Virus record (IMG/VR): IMGVR_UViG_3300021961_000068 | Span: 1 to 64,000 of that record | Reading direction: 5' to 3' (one strand) | DNA length: 64,000 bases | Origin: a virus | Made by a program: the position numbers and the translations under genes | The notes under the pieces: generated by a model | Databases searched by the model: none | What the model was told of the DNA's origin: nothing | Seen by the model: only the letters and a program-made list of their open reading frames with translations | Shown here: positions 46,832-55,456 of the stretch, piece by piece | How the letters are laid out: each line of letters opens with the position of its first letter | Position numbering within the stretch: position 1 is the first letter of the stretch

Positions 46832-48136
46832 ATGGCTGACTGGGATAAAATTTACGAATACCTTCAACCGAAGGAACCTTTGTTTTGTCCTGAGGAAGCA
46901 TCGTTGACTCAAAAAGTTTTTTTGAGAAGTTATTCACTTGAAGGTCTTTTTGGTGGGGCGGCTGGCGGAGGTAAGTCTTCTGCGTTGTTGATGTCTGCTT
47001 TGCAGTATGTAGATGTACCTAATTATTCAGCCATTTTGTTCCGTCGCACATATGCGGACTTGGCTTTGCCTGGTGCGCTAATGGATCGTTTCCGTGGTTG
47101 GGTTTCGGCATACGAAGATGTTCATTGGAACGCCAATAGTTATGTTGCAACATTCCCATCTGGTGCCCGTGTTTCGTTTGGATATCTAAATAACACAAAC
47201 GACTACCTGAGATATAAAGGCTCGGAGTTTCAGTTTATTGGCATGGACGAGGTGACAGAAATCCGTGAGAATGATTACAGGTATATGTTTTCTCGTTTGC
47301 GCCGACCTGCTTCTGGTCCTCTTTCTAAGGTTCCCCTACGAATGCGTTCAGCCTCTAACCCTGCCCCTAACTGGGTTCGGCAGAGATTTATTGTGGAAGG
47401 CAAAAATGAGCAGCGATTTTTTGTACCTTCATTTTTAACTGATAACCCAGGAATTGATGCCGAGTCATATCGTCAGGCATTGTCCGTCCTTGACCCTGTT
47501 GAGCGCCGAAGGCTTGAATTTGGTGACTGGTGGGCAACCACTCTTGGAACATTGTTTGACAGAACTGACTTCCCGATTATTGATGGAGCAGACGTCCCAA
47601 CAATCACTAGCGCTGCTCGTGCCGTAAGGTATTGGGACTTGGCGGCTACAGAACCGCACTCAGGTAATACCGACCCTGACTGGACGGTGGGAACATTAAT
47701 GCTTTTTGACCAAGGAATTGCCTACATTATGGATGTTCGCAAGATTAGGGCAAAATCAGACAAAGTAGAAACCTTTATTTCGCAGACCGCTCAAGAAGAC
47801 GGCAAAGCCGTGGCTATCCGAATGGAGCAGGAACCGGGTTCTTCAGGTAAAGCATTGATAGACCAATATGCAAGATACGTCGTGCCGGGTTGGGATTTGG
47901 AGGGAATTCGTTCATCAGGCGATAAACAAACCCGAGCGAGACCATTTGCCGCGGCTGTTGCTAACGGCAATGTGCGTTTAGTGCGTGGGAAATGGATTAC
48001 TGACTGGTTGGATGAAATATCTTCGTTTCCCGAGGCTTGTAATCATGATGACCAAGTGGACTCGGCGGTTGGAGCATTTACTTTTTTAACTGGTTTAGGG
48101 TTGCCTCAAAGGAAAAGAGCCACTATCATCGTCTAG
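46832..48136 (+). CDS. terL: Terminase large subunit
   Basis: The 434-aa enzyme has a Walker A GGAAGGGKSS (41-50), Walker B FIGMDEVTE (D139, E140) and a C-terminal RNase-H-like nuclease with RYWDLAATEPHSGN, MEQEPGSSGK and NHDDQVDS acidic residues. It drives DNA into the head and cuts the concatemer. ATG 46832 is chosen for GAGGG just upstream; the frame is open 18 codons earlier. It heads the plus-strand tail block and is divergent from the portal gene. The presumed small subunit lies near 14.5 kb. Confidence 0.93.
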   Translation: MADWDKIYEYLQPKEPLFCPEEASLTQKVFLRSYSLEGLFGGAAGGGKSSALLMSALQYVDVPNYSAILFRRTYADLALPGALMDRFRGWVSAYEDVHWNANSYVATFPSGARVSFGYLNNTNDYLRYKGSEFQFIGMDEVTEIRENDYRYMFSRLRRPASGPLSKVPLRMRSASNPAPNWVRQRFIVEGKNEQRFFVPSFLTDNPGIDAESYRQALSVLDPVERRRLEFGDWWATTLGTLFDRTDFPIIDGADVPTITSAARAVRYWDLAATEPHSGNTDPDWTVGTLMLFDQGIAYIMDVRKIRAKSDKVETFISQTAQEDGKAVAIRMEQEPGSSGKALIDQYARYVVPGWDLEGIRSSGDKQTRARPFAAAVANGNVRLVRGKWITDWLDEISSFPEACNHDDQVDSAVGAFTFLTGLGLPQRKRATIIV

Positions 48137-48173
48137 GTAAACCTATACCACTATTGCCGAGAGGATTAAACTA

Positions 48174-48425
48174 ATGAATAAAACGTATAAATCCCCAACC
48201 AAAACGCAGTTAAAAACTGCAACTAATCAAAGCAAAGATGTAATTGCTGAATGGGTGAAAAAGTCAAGAAAAAATCTTGAACTAAGCCAAGAGGGTTTAG
48301 CAGAAATTGCAGGCATTGATCGCAAGACTATTAACCGAATTGAGAACGGTCACTTTTCTCCAAGCATTGAAACCTTGGTCAGAATTTCTGTTTCACTTAA
48401 CTCCAAAATTCCTTCACTTGTATGA
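48174..48425 (+). CDS. XRE-family helix-turn-helix regulator
   Basis: The 83-aa protein has an XRE/Cro-type helix-turn-helix (VKKSRKNLELSQEGLAEIAGIDRKTINRI, cited in parts: NLELSQEGLAEIAG and DRKTINRIENG) at about 30-62, with the rest a short basic extension. It would bind operator DNA as a dimer. It lies between terminase and the recombination genes, with AGAGGA before the ATG, and overlaps the next gene by four bases. With no integrase present, it is more likely a timing regulator than a lysogeny repressor. Confidence 0.85.
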   Translation: MNKTYKSPTKTQLKTATNQSKDVIAEWVKKSRKNLELSQEGLAEIAGIDRKTINRIENGHFSPSIETLVRISVSLNSKIPSLV

Positions 48426-48934
48426 GCGAATTCCCTTTTAAAAATGTTGACAGGCTTAAGCCTTTCCTTGAATTTCGTAAAGCGTTAATGGCGGTAGAAG
48501 AAAGCGCTTTACAAAATTTAGAAACAGACGATGAGCAACTATGGTATGACACCCTTGTCTTGCTTCACTCAATCAAAGGTGATGTTGCTTCTATGTTTAC
48601 GCAATATTCAAACCTGTTCGCAAACAAAATTGAGACCGATGAAGCAACAGCATCTAACGGTCAAAAGATTGAGAAGAAATCGGCGTTTGATCGCAAAGGA
48701 TGGAAGCACGAAGATCTTGCTTCTGAGGTTTTACGGAGACTCAATGATTTGTCTGTTGATATGGATACGGGCGAAGTTGTCATGTCAGCCAATGAGGTTG
48801 CTATGAAACTTCTTGACTATGTACAACCTTCTTATTGGCGCATAAAAGAGTTGTCAAAACTAGGTATCAATGCAGATCAATACTGTGAAGTAGGCGAACT
48901 TAAAACAAGCATCATCGTAAGAAAGGAACAATAA
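48422..48934 (+). CDS. Hypothetical protein, 170 aa
   Basis: I do not recognise this mainly helical protein (FLEFRKALMAVEESALQNL, then LWYDTLVLLHSIKGDVASMF). It starts as ATGA-type overlap with the regulator and ends one base into the Rad52-like gene. The C-terminal half (DLASEVLRRLNDLSVDMDTG, VGELKTSIIVRKEQ) is alpha/beta. Its place in a recombination operon suggests a partner of the annealase or nuclease, by context only. Confidence 0.65.
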   Translation: MSEFPFKNVDRLKPFLEFRKALMAVEESALQNLETDDEQLWYDTLVLLHSIKGDVASMFTQYSNLFANKIETDEATASNGQKIEKKSAFDRKGWKHEDLASEVLRRLNDLSVDMDTGEVVMSANEVAMKLLDYVQPSYWRIKELSKLGINADQYCEVGELKTSIIVRKEQ

Positions 48935-49629
48935 TGAATAACATTTATTCACAACTCACAGAATCTTTTCCACCCGAAATGGAAAAACGCCTCAACAAAG
49001 GTGGCGCGAACTTGGTCTATGTGCCAATTAGTGAGGTCATCAACCGTATGAATAAAGTTCTCGGCGTGGAAAATTGGTCGTTCACTGTCAAAAATTGGCA
49101 ACAACTTGGAACATCAATCGTTGCCCAAGTTTCTGTCGTCGCAACTATTGAAGGCAATACCGTTACCCGTGATGGTGTTGGCGGACAAAAAATTAAAATG
49201 TCCAAAAATGGTGACCCTGTTGATATTGGGGACGAAGTTAAAGGCGCTGTTTCGGACGCTTTGAAGAAAGCGGTTCAGACTCTTGGCATTTGCTTGTATC
49301 TTGCCCGCTCAGAAGAAGCAATTGAAATAGAGCAAGCAATGGAAGCCACTGCGGTTGTATCTTTAGCGCCTGTTGTCTCTCCTAAATATGCGCAGTTCAA
49401 AACATTACTTGAAGCCAAAGATGAAAATAAAGCAAAGATTAAAAGTTTTTGGTCTAACTATGGCGGAGGTCGCCCTGTTCCTAAACCATCAGAGTTCACC
49501 GAAGAAGAACTTGATGTGCTTATTACAGAACTAATTTCTTACCAGTTTGAAGGATCAGTTGTCGTGGAAACGCCGACACCTAAAAAGACCAAATCTCCCG
49601 AGATGCCACCTCGCAAAGATATTGACTAG
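48934..49629 (+). CDS. Rad52/Rad22-like single-strand annealing protein
   Basis: The 231-aa protein fits the phage Rad52/22 or Sak-type annealase fold: MEKRLNKGGANLVYVPISEV, NRMNKVLGVENWSF, VVATIEGNTVTRDGVGGQK and VKGAVSDALKKAVQTLGICL. These proteins anneal complementary single strands during phage recombination. The C-terminal third (PTPKKTKSPEMPPRK) is flexible. It overlaps the previous stop and is followed by a Cas4-like nuclease, the usual annealase plus exonuclease pair. Confidence 0.85.
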   Translation: MNNIYSQLTESFPPEMEKRLNKGGANLVYVPISEVINRMNKVLGVENWSFTVKNWQQLGTSIVAQVSVVATIEGNTVTRDGVGGQKIKMSKNGDPVDIGDEVKGAVSDALKKAVQTLGICLYLARSEEAIEIEQAMEATAVVSLAPVVSPKYAQFKTLLEAKDENKAKIKSFWSNYGGGRPVPKPSEFTEEELDVLITELISYQFEGSVVVETPTPKKTKSPEMPPRKDID

Positions 49630-49630
49630 T

Positions 49631-50395
49631 GTGCTCAATGCCCCTGAATATCTCTCACCGAGTTCAATAAGCACATTTCAGCAATGTCCGTATAAGTACA
49701 AACTTTCTCGGATTGATGGGCTTAAAGAACCTGCAACAGAGCATACATTGCTCGGCAATTATGTGCATTCCATTTTGGAAGAGTTCTACCGTCTTGATGC
49801 ATCACAGCGGACAGTGTTAGGTGCTCGGACTTTATTTCGTTCTATTTGGGATAACTATTCTGAAGAAGTCATCAATATTTATCGTGGTAACAAAACTCGT
49901 ATCAATGAATTTAGGTTAAGGGCGCGTTACTGCATAGAAAACCTTATGGCGATGGAACCGTCTGATGCAATTGAGTTTGACGGTATTGAGACAGAACTAA
50001 ATCACTCCGTGCTTGGCGTTCAAATCAAAGGTTTTATTGACAGATGGGTAGTCAAAGAAGGAAAAATAAATATTGGAGATTACAAAACAGGCAAAGTTCC
50101 TCAGTTGCGATTCCGAGATGACAAATTTGACCAACTACTTATTTATGCGGTTATCTTGTCCGAAATTGAAGAGAAGGAGATTGGTACCTTAGAGTTGCTC
50201 TACATTAAAGACGGGGTTAAACTAACCAAGGATCCAACTCAAGAAGATGTAAATAGAATAAAAACAATGTTAGTGGAAGTAAGAAGCGCCATAGATGAAC
50301 GATGCCAAACGGAAGTTTTTGAAACCAAAGTCGGTGTATTGTGCGGATGGTGTCACTTTAAACCTATATGTCCTGCATGGAGTAAAAAGAAATGA
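49631..50395 (+). CDS. Cas4/RecB-like PD-(D/E)XK exonuclease with Fe-S cluster
   Basis: The 254-aa protein has a PD-(D/E)XK core (VKGFIDRWVV-type Asp at IDRW, then GDYKTGKVPQLRF with D-Y-K), and four cysteines in Cas4/AddB spacing: QQCPYKYK near residue 19 and CGWCHFKPIC near the end, likely holding a [4Fe-4S] cluster. It would resect DNA ends for the upstream annealase. GTG 49631 follows the previous stop by one base; TTG 49622 is also possible. The ATGA overlap at its end couples the next gene. Confidence 0.87.
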   Translation: MLNAPEYLSPSSISTFQQCPYKYKLSRIDGLKEPATEHTLLGNYVHSILEEFYRLDASQRTVLGARTLFRSIWDNYSEEVINIYRGNKTRINEFRLRARYCIENLMAMEPSDAIEFDGIETELNHSVLGVQIKGFIDRWVVKEGKINIGDYKTGKVPQLRFRDDKFDQLLIYAVILSEIEEKEIGTLELLYIKDGVKLTKDPTQEDVNRIKTMLVEVRSAIDERCQTEVFETKVGVLCGWCHFKPICPAWSKKK

Positions 50396-50901
50396 ACGAC
50401 GAAGCATTCTCGCGACTTGTCGCAGAAGAAGTAAAAAACAAAGCATCCGAAGCACAAAAAAAATATTTGTCAATGCCTGAAAATCTAGATAGATGGAAGC
50501 GGGCGTTGCAGTATCTCGCCACAAACCTTGAAGAACAAATCAAAGAAATTGATCGTCAAGAAAAATTACGCTCAATTCAATATAAGAGTTTAGGTGAGGA
50601 AGGCGACCTTTTGCTCGCCGAGGCTTCAGCAAACTCTGGTGTACGTAGATCAAAAATTGACAGGTTCAGATTTTTTGTGTCAGCCAAACTTGATGAAGTT
50701 TCAAGGATGGTTGCATCTGTTTCTGATGATGGTTCTTCAGATGATTTTCATCGTAAAGCAATAAAAAAGTGGTGGTCTCTAATGCAAGAATTTGAGATGG
50801 AACCAACACGAATAGACCATGCGCTTTATGCGTCGCTAGATGGCAAATGGGAGTTTGACGAACTTAGCCTAGAAAACAACTTTGACGATTTTGAAGACTA
50901 G
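50392..50901 (+). CDS. Helical hypothetical protein, 169 aa
   Basis: I do not recognise this protein. It is charged and helical, with a likely coiled coil at about 38-60 (RALQYLATNLEEQIKEIDRQ) and a C-terminal acidic tail (ENNFDDFED). It overlaps the nuclease stop as ATGA and lies 11 bases before the IbrA-like gene. A recombination or packaging accessory role is possible. Confidence 0.65.
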   Translation: MNDEAFSRLVAEEVKNKASEAQKKYLSMPENLDRWKRALQYLATNLEEQIKEIDRQEKLRSIQYKSLGEEGDLLLAEASANSGVRRSKIDRFRFFVSAKLDEVSRMVASVSDDGSSDDFHRKAIKKWWSLMQEFEMEPTRIDHALYASLDGKWEFDELSLENNFDDFED

Positions 50902-50912
50902 GAAATTGTCTT

Positions 50913-52046
50913 TTGACCCGTCAACGACTGTTCCTTGACACATCGTGTGTTGATGCGGCAAGAGAACGGCTACGCCATGTCTACAACACTTTTGACACTG
51001 TCTGCTACCAATTTTCTGGAGGGAAGGACAGCACAGCCATAATTTATTTGGCTAAAGAAATACACGAAGAAAGAAACCTTGGAAAAGTAAAAGTTATTTT
51101 TCGTGACGAAGAAATGGTTAGCCCTGCCGTAATCAGATTTGTTGAAAAAGTTCGGCAATACGATTGGGTTGACATGGAATGGTATTGCCTTCCATCGGGT
51201 CAAGAGATTTGGGTTTTAGGTAGACGAGAATATGTTTTGTTGTGGTCACCCCAACGACGAGAAGATGGTCGTTTAATAAGAGAAATGCCTGAGTGGGCTA
51301 TTAAGGCGGAACATTTTGGTTTAGATCCGTCTAAACCCTGTCCGAATCTTGTTGATTATTACACCATGCAAGGCAAAAAAGGTAGAACTGCCTTCGTTAT
51401 GGGTGTTAGAGCAAACGAGTCAATGGTTAGGTATCGGTCGTGTGTTCAAAAACTTCACGAAAATTATATTGTTTCCCCGTTCCTACTGCAAAAATCTATT
51501 CCATTAAAATTTGCAAAAGTTATTTACGATTGGACAACTGAAGACGTTCTCAAATTCATTATTGACGAACACAAAGCCGAGTATTGCGAATATTATGACT
51601 TGGCTGAATTAACTGGAAGCAATAGTCGTGTTGGGATACCGCTTCACTCAGTTGCAATTCGGAGAATAGGTGATGTTGTTGCAACCGAACCAGAGTTCTA
51701 CGACCAACTTGTTCGTTGTTTCCCGCAGATAGACGCACAACGAAGATACTGGGCGGATTTCAACATTGAGACACTCATTTTAAATTATGCGGTCAATGGG
51801 TGGGATGGTGTTTCTGAGTGCATAGATGACCACATGCTGACGCCAGGTATCCGCTTAGACGCACTAAAATTTGCTTCCGCGTTTCGCAAAAAACGTGCCG
51901 TAGATCCTCACGGGTTCCCCTTGGAGTATCTAATAAGAACTTTGATGTTAAATGAATTCCATCAGTCAACACCAACACCCGTAGGACCCAAAACAAGAGC
52001 GCACACAATGAGGCTTAAAGCCATAGAGGCTGGAGAGGATTACTAA
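50913..52046 (+). CDS. PAPS-reductase-family PP-loop ATPase, IbrA-like
   Basis: The 377-aa protein has the PP-loop FSGGKDST (34-41) and DEEMVSP, IRFVEKVRQYD, RANESMVRY features of the phosphoadenosine phosphosulfate reductase superfamily. Phage and prophage members often pair with a ParB-like protein as IbrA/IbrB; the next gene, three bases on, is just that. DndC-type DNA sulfur modification is the main alternative, but no DndA, D or E is near. It starts at TTG 50913. The true reaction is unknown, and a DNA-modification or host-regulation role is most likely. Confidence 0.82.
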   Translation: MTRQRLFLDTSCVDAARERLRHVYNTFDTVCYQFSGGKDSTAIIYLAKEIHEERNLGKVKVIFRDEEMVSPAVIRFVEKVRQYDWVDMEWYCLPSGQEIWVLGRREYVLLWSPQRREDGRLIREMPEWAIKAEHFGLDPSKPCPNLVDYYTMQGKKGRTAFVMGVRANESMVRYRSCVQKLHENYIVSPFLLQKSIPLKFAKVIYDWTTEDVLKFIIDEHKAEYCEYYDLAELTGSNSRVGIPLHSVAIRRIGDVVATEPEFYDQLVRCFPQIDAQRRYWADFNIETLILNYAVNGWDGVSECIDDHMLTPGIRLDALKFASAFRKKRAVDPHGFPLEYLIRTLMLNEFHQSTPTPVGPKTRAHTMRLKAIEAGEDY

Positions 52047-52048
52047 CT

Positions 52049-52597
52049 ATGAAAATTGTTGATGTAAGTAATAAGGTTTTAAAAATATCCCCATGGGGGG
52101 CAACAAGTATTTTACGACCTGAAAAGATGTTATTGAGGGTCTCTTTGTTGGAACACGGTTGGCTTCAACCGCTTGTTGTGAGATCGTCAGACAACACAAT
52201 CATTGACGGTTATCAGCGTTATCTTATTTCTGTGGACGAAGACAAGTTTGTGAAGAAGCACGGGAGTTCTATCCCTGTTCTATATCAGGATGTGGATGAA
52301 ATTGATGCAATGGTTCTCCATGTGAGATTGAACAGGGCTAAGGGTTCGGTCAACTCTTACGCTTTAAGTAGGCTGATTAAAAGAATAATTTCGTCAAATA
52401 AATATGATGAAAACGACTTGGCTAATTTGTTTTTAATGCATGACGACGAAATAGACCTTCTCATGTCTGATGGTTTATTAAAGAAAAAGAATTGGCAGAA
52501 GTACGAGTATTCTCGTGCTTGGGTTCCGATTGAGGTAGCCAAACCCGCATCGGAGGATTCTATGCAGATTGAGCGACCTCCAAACAAAGATCGTTAG
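52049..52597 (+). CDS. ParB-like protein, IbrB-like
   Basis: The 182-aa protein has a ParB-type domain in its first 110 residues: ISPWGATSILRPEKMLLRVS, HGWLQPLVVRSSDN and IIDGYQRYL. The D-G-Y-Q-R-Y form is typical of IbrB-like proteins. It lies three bases behind the PAPS-reductase-like gene, so the two act together. The C-terminal tail is polar. It differs from the ParB-like protein at 10285, so the phage has two unrelated uses of this fold. Confidence 0.8.
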   Translation: MKIVDVSNKVLKISPWGATSILRPEKMLLRVSLLEHGWLQPLVVRSSDNTIIDGYQRYLISVDEDKFVKKHGSSIPVLYQDVDEIDAMVLHVRLNRAKGSVNSYALSRLIKRIISSNKYDENDLANLFLMHDDEIDLLMSDGLLKKKNWQKYEYSRAWVPIEVAKPASEDSMQIERPPNKDR

Positions 52598-52655
52598 ATA
52601 TTGCCAATAGATGATATGTGGTAAAATTCGGGTAGTCCTTTTCAGGAGAGTACCC

Positions 52656-53066
52656 ATGCCACGACCAAGAATGACGGAAGATGTTGAATTCCGAACAGAT
52701 GTAGATGCTGACGGCGGTGTTGTTCGTCGTGCCCGTTTTGTTAGTCGCCCTCGTGTCGTGGGTGGTCGTAGGGTTCCAGGTAATGCAAGATATTACCGCC
52801 GTCGTCAAGCACAACTGAACGCAGCAAGAAGGCAACGCCGTGGTGCTGTCGCTGGTGCCCGTAATGCTGCTCGTCGTGGTCGTGCTGCCGAAAGAACAGC
52901 GCGTGGTGCGGGTCGTACGGGTCGTAATGCAGGCAATCCAAGAACAGTAACCCCAAGAAGCGCTGGAAGCGCAGGTCGTCGTCGTGGCGGTGTCAGGGGG
53001 GCTCTTGCTCGTGTCGCTAGAGGTGTTGCTGACAGGCTTGAAAGACGCCGCACCCGTCGTCGCTAA
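52656..53066 (+). CDS. Very Arg-rich protamine-like protein, 136 aa
   Basis: The protein is about one-quarter to one-third Arg, with Ala and Gly making most of the rest (NARYYRRRQAQLNAARRQRR, GAARRGRAAERTARG-type runs, ending RLERRRTRRR). The first 40 residues are less biased. AGGAG lies eight bases before ATG 52656. Such a charge suits DNA condensation in the head or neutralising DNA at the portal, though it lies at the start of the connector genes and could also be a head-tail protein. There is no family match. Confidence 0.7.
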   Translation: MPRPRMTEDVEFRTDVDADGGVVRRARFVSRPRVVGGRRVPGNARYYRRRQAQLNAARRQRRGAVAGARNAARRGRAAERTARGAGRTGRNAGNPRTVTPRSAGSAGRRRGGVRGALARVARGVADRLERRRTRRR

Positions 53067-53082
53067 CAATCGGAGGTAACCG

Positions 53083-53958
53083 ATGGCTTTAGTGACGGTA
53101 TCTGATCTAAAGACTTACATGGATATTAGTTTTTCTAATAGGCAAGAAGACGCTGCCCAATTTGTTATTGATGGTCTTCAAAGCGAGTTGGAAACATATT
53201 TGCGCCGACCCATTGAGGTTGCATCATTTGTGGAGACTTATGTTCTTGATTCTGACCATGTTGGTTTGCCAATGGGTTCAAGTCTTTTCAACGATGTTTA
53301 CAACTCCACCGATGTTGACCCTGTTGGAATTATTACTTACGGCACACCACCTCCAACAATTTATTTAAAGAATTCTCCTGTTATTTCCGTTCAAAGCGTT
53401 ACCGTCAAAAATCTTTCGGAAGTTCAGCAAACTTTAGGTGAGGCACTAAAGAGGCAAGCAACAGTTAGTTCAGTAACGGTGTCAGGCTCCAATGCTGTCT
53501 ACACTGCTTCTAGTCACGGTATGACTGTTGGTCAGACAGTGTCTATAACGGAGATGTCTAGTAGCGCATTGAATTTAACTTCAAAGGTGATTACTGCTGT
53601 TGCGACCAATACGTTCACTGTTGTCCAGAGTGGTCTCTCAGCAGGAACCTACGCTGAAGCAGGCACTGCAAATGCATACGGTTACGACTACACGGTTCGC
53701 ACATATGGCATTGATTATTACCGTGGGTACGCCAACGACAATGTGACCATAACTTACACTGCTGGTTTGGCTGGCGACGGAATCAAAATGTTTAAGTTAA
53801 TGATTCTTCGCGCTGCGGCTCGTGAAGTACAAAACATGCACGACGATGTTGTAGGTATTAAAGATCTCGGTGCTCGTGAAGTTGCTTTACAGGAAACAGG
53901 TTTCTTGGAAAAAGAATTGATGTCTGTGAAACGGTGGCGCAGAAACAGGATTGGTTAA
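53083..53958 (+). CDS. Head-tail connector (gp6-like), large form
   Basis: The protein begins like phage gp6-type adaptor proteins: VTVSDLKTYMDISFSNRQED, then VIDGLQSELETYLRRP, followed later by LMILRAAAREVQNM and KDLGAREVALQETGFL. A beta-rich insert (about 120-210, VTVSGSNAVYTASSHGMTVG...VITAVATNTFTVVQ) extends it to 291 aa. It would form the ring under the portal. It begins the tail-joining series with an AGGAGG-like site before the ATG. Confidence 0.72.
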   Translation: MALVTVSDLKTYMDISFSNRQEDAAQFVIDGLQSELETYLRRPIEVASFVETYVLDSDHVGLPMGSSLFNDVYNSTDVDPVGIITYGTPPPTIYLKNSPVISVQSVTVKNLSEVQQTLGEALKRQATVSSVTVSGSNAVYTASSHGMTVGQTVSITEMSSSALNLTSKVITAVATNTFTVVQSGLSAGTYAEAGTANAYGYDYTVRTYGIDYYRGYANDNVTITYTAGLAGDGIKMFKLMILRAAAREVQNMHDDVVGIKDLGAREVALQETGFLEKELMSVKRWRRNRIG

Positions 53959-53961
53959 ATC

Positions 53962-54426
53962 GTGCCAAGTAATCTGCGAATCAAAATCAAAGTTGACGCC
54001 CGAGCGGCTATAGCAAGAATGAACGCCATGGAGCGCCGTTCTAAAGATTTTCGTCCTGTTTTTAGGTGGGCTAAAAGAGAACTAGAAAAAGCAAACGCAG
54101 AAAACTTTGCACGAAACGGTTTACCGGTTGGTGGATGGTCTCCTCTTAAACCTCGTTACGCAGCATGGAAAGCAACTAAGTTCCCAGGCGCTCCAATTAT
54201 GGTGGCGTCTGGAAAACTGTTCAGAGAATTGCGATCCTTAAACGGTCCTGCCAACAGCATTAGATTGAGATCAGCAACTTTTGGTACGAATTTAGAGTAT
54301 GCAAAATTCCATCAATATGGAACGAGTAAGATGCCTAAACGACAGATTGTTTACGAACCAAAACAATTTGCTGAGCGTCTTGCAATATTGGCAGCAGATT
54401 ATGTTTCAGATGGAAGAACAAGATAA
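53962..54426 (+). CDS. Virion morphogenesis (Mu gpG/P2 gpS-type) tail completion protein
   Basis: The 154-aa protein fits the phage virion morphogenesis family: a basic N-terminus, WAKRELEKANAENFARNG, GGWSPLKPRYAAWKATK, SGKLFRELRS and EYAKFHQYGTSKMPKR. This W-P-L...LxxSGxLxxS...FHQYGT pattern is characteristic. It helps complete the neck and attach tail to head. GTG 53962 is three bases after the previous stop. The next gene is the predicted tail terminator. Confidence 0.82.
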   Translation: MPSNLRIKIKVDARAAIARMNAMERRSKDFRPVFRWAKRELEKANAENFARNGLPVGGWSPLKPRYAAWKATKFPGAPIMVASGKLFRELRSLNGPANSIRLRSATFGTNLEYAKFHQYGTSKMPKRQIVYEPKQFAERLAILAADYVSDGRTR

Positions 54427-55038
54427 ATGAGCACACCAGTAACAGACTTGATGCACGGGGCACAGTGGGCTAAGTACTATGTCAACACATATTTGAACAG
54501 CGATTTGCCTAACAGAATCAACCGTTATCGCTCAGGTTGGAATCTTGACTCAAATGAGTTGCCAACACCTGAGTTCTTTTTGACCTATGAACCCATCGCT
54601 TTAGATCACTGGCCGACAATTATTACGGTATGTTTATCAAGTTCTCCTTTTGAGCGCATGATGCAAGGCATTCAAGGTGATCCCCTTTATAGGGTCACCT
54701 ATAATATGCGCACCTATATTTGGACAAAAACTGAGGGTTCGGAAGCCGTCACATTAATGCGAGATAGGTTGACAACGGTTGTTCGCTCGGCATTGATGGA
54801 TAAACCTTGTTTGACACGGTATGACAGCACTTTTGATGCCGATGTGATGGTTGACGAATCTTCTATTACTGAGGAGTTTTCTGATTTAACTCTGATAAAA
54901 GGTGACCGAGTATTAGCAGGTGCTTATTTAGGCTACAATTTAATATTGAACGAAGTCATTTATAGAGATCAAATTGCGGCTATAACTGGTTACGAGATAC
55001 AAAATTACAACATGCGCAATACGGGAGCAACTTACTAA
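54427..55038 (+). CDS. Probable tail terminator protein
   Basis: The 203-aa protein has the overall form of phage tail terminators: AKYYVNTYLNSDLPNRINRY, PFERMMQGIQGDPLYRVTY, LMRDRLTTVVRSALMDKP, then beta strands. It follows the morphogenesis gene without a gap and lies upstream of sheath and tube, the usual place of the terminator. No single motif is decisive, so the call rests mainly on order and size. Confidence 0.55.
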   Translation: MSTPVTDLMHGAQWAKYYVNTYLNSDLPNRINRYRSGWNLDSNELPTPEFFLTYEPIALDHWPTIITVCLSSSPFERMMQGIQGDPLYRVTYNMRTYIWTKTEGSEAVTLMRDRLTTVVRSALMDKPCLTRYDSTFDADVMVDESSITEEFSDLTLIKGDRVLAGAYLGYNLILNEVIYRDQIAAITGYEIQNYNMRNTGATY

Positions 55039-55403
55039 TGGAACCAAGTTACGGTAAAACAGGCTCAAAAGGCACTATGCGTGTCTGGAATAAGACCAAT
55101 GGGTATCTTGATGTGTCTAAAGAAGGACATTTACTTATGGGTCAGACCGCTGCCTGGGTTGAGGAAACCGATGAAATCGTTGCCCTTATTGATGGCGGAT
55201 TGTTAGAAGTTTTAGAAGGTCAGTTAAGCAAGGTATCTTCAGCCTCATCTGACGAAAATTCAAAAAAAAAGAAGTCTTTACCTACAACAGATCAGCCGCC
55301 CCTCAGTTCGGGCACAGAAAATCTAGTTGTTGCGGTTGAGAATAAAAAAGATGAAAAAGAAATAGTCCCATCAAATAATGATGTTTCTGTTAAGACAGTT
55401 TAA
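55038..55403 (+). CDS. Small protein before tail sheath, 121 aa
   Basis: The first 55 residues (MRVWNKTNGYLDVSKEGHLL, TDEIVALIDGGLLEVLEG) resemble a small domain often found just upstream of the sheath in actinobacteriophages. The rest is a low-complexity polar tail with KKKKS and acidic residues. It overlaps the previous stop by one base. The function is unknown; it is probably an assembly factor or minor virion protein. Confidence 0.6.
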   Translation: MEPSYGKTGSKGTMRVWNKTNGYLDVSKEGHLLMGQTAAWVEETDEIVALIDGGLLEVLEGQLSKVSSASSDENSKKKKSLPTTDQPPLSSGTENLVVAVENKKDEKEIVPSNNDVSVKTV

Positions 55404-55415
55404 GTAATGTATACT
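55387..55415 (+). promoter_or_regulatory. Possible promoter CTGTTA-N17-TATACT for tail sheath
   Basis: TATACT (55410-55415) is a good -10 box and lies 42 bases before the sheath ATG. The -35 match is weak. Sheath and tube genes are highly expressed in contractile phages, which would fit a promoter here. Confidence 0.35.
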
Positions 55416-55456
55416 CGTTTTACGGAAATTTCTTCAACTCAAATGGAGGGTGCTAG

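Noticed and set aside
48174-48425. Lysogeny repressor
   Set aside because: No integrase, excisionase or attachment site was found in the window, so a lytic-timing regulator is at least as likely.
49631-50395. Cas4 of a CRISPR system
   Set aside because: It sits with a Rad52-like annealase and no other cas genes; a recombination nuclease is the better call.
50913-52046. DndC of a phosphorothioate system
   Set aside because: DndA, DndB, DndD and DndE are absent; the ParB-like neighbour fits the IbrA/IbrB pairing better.
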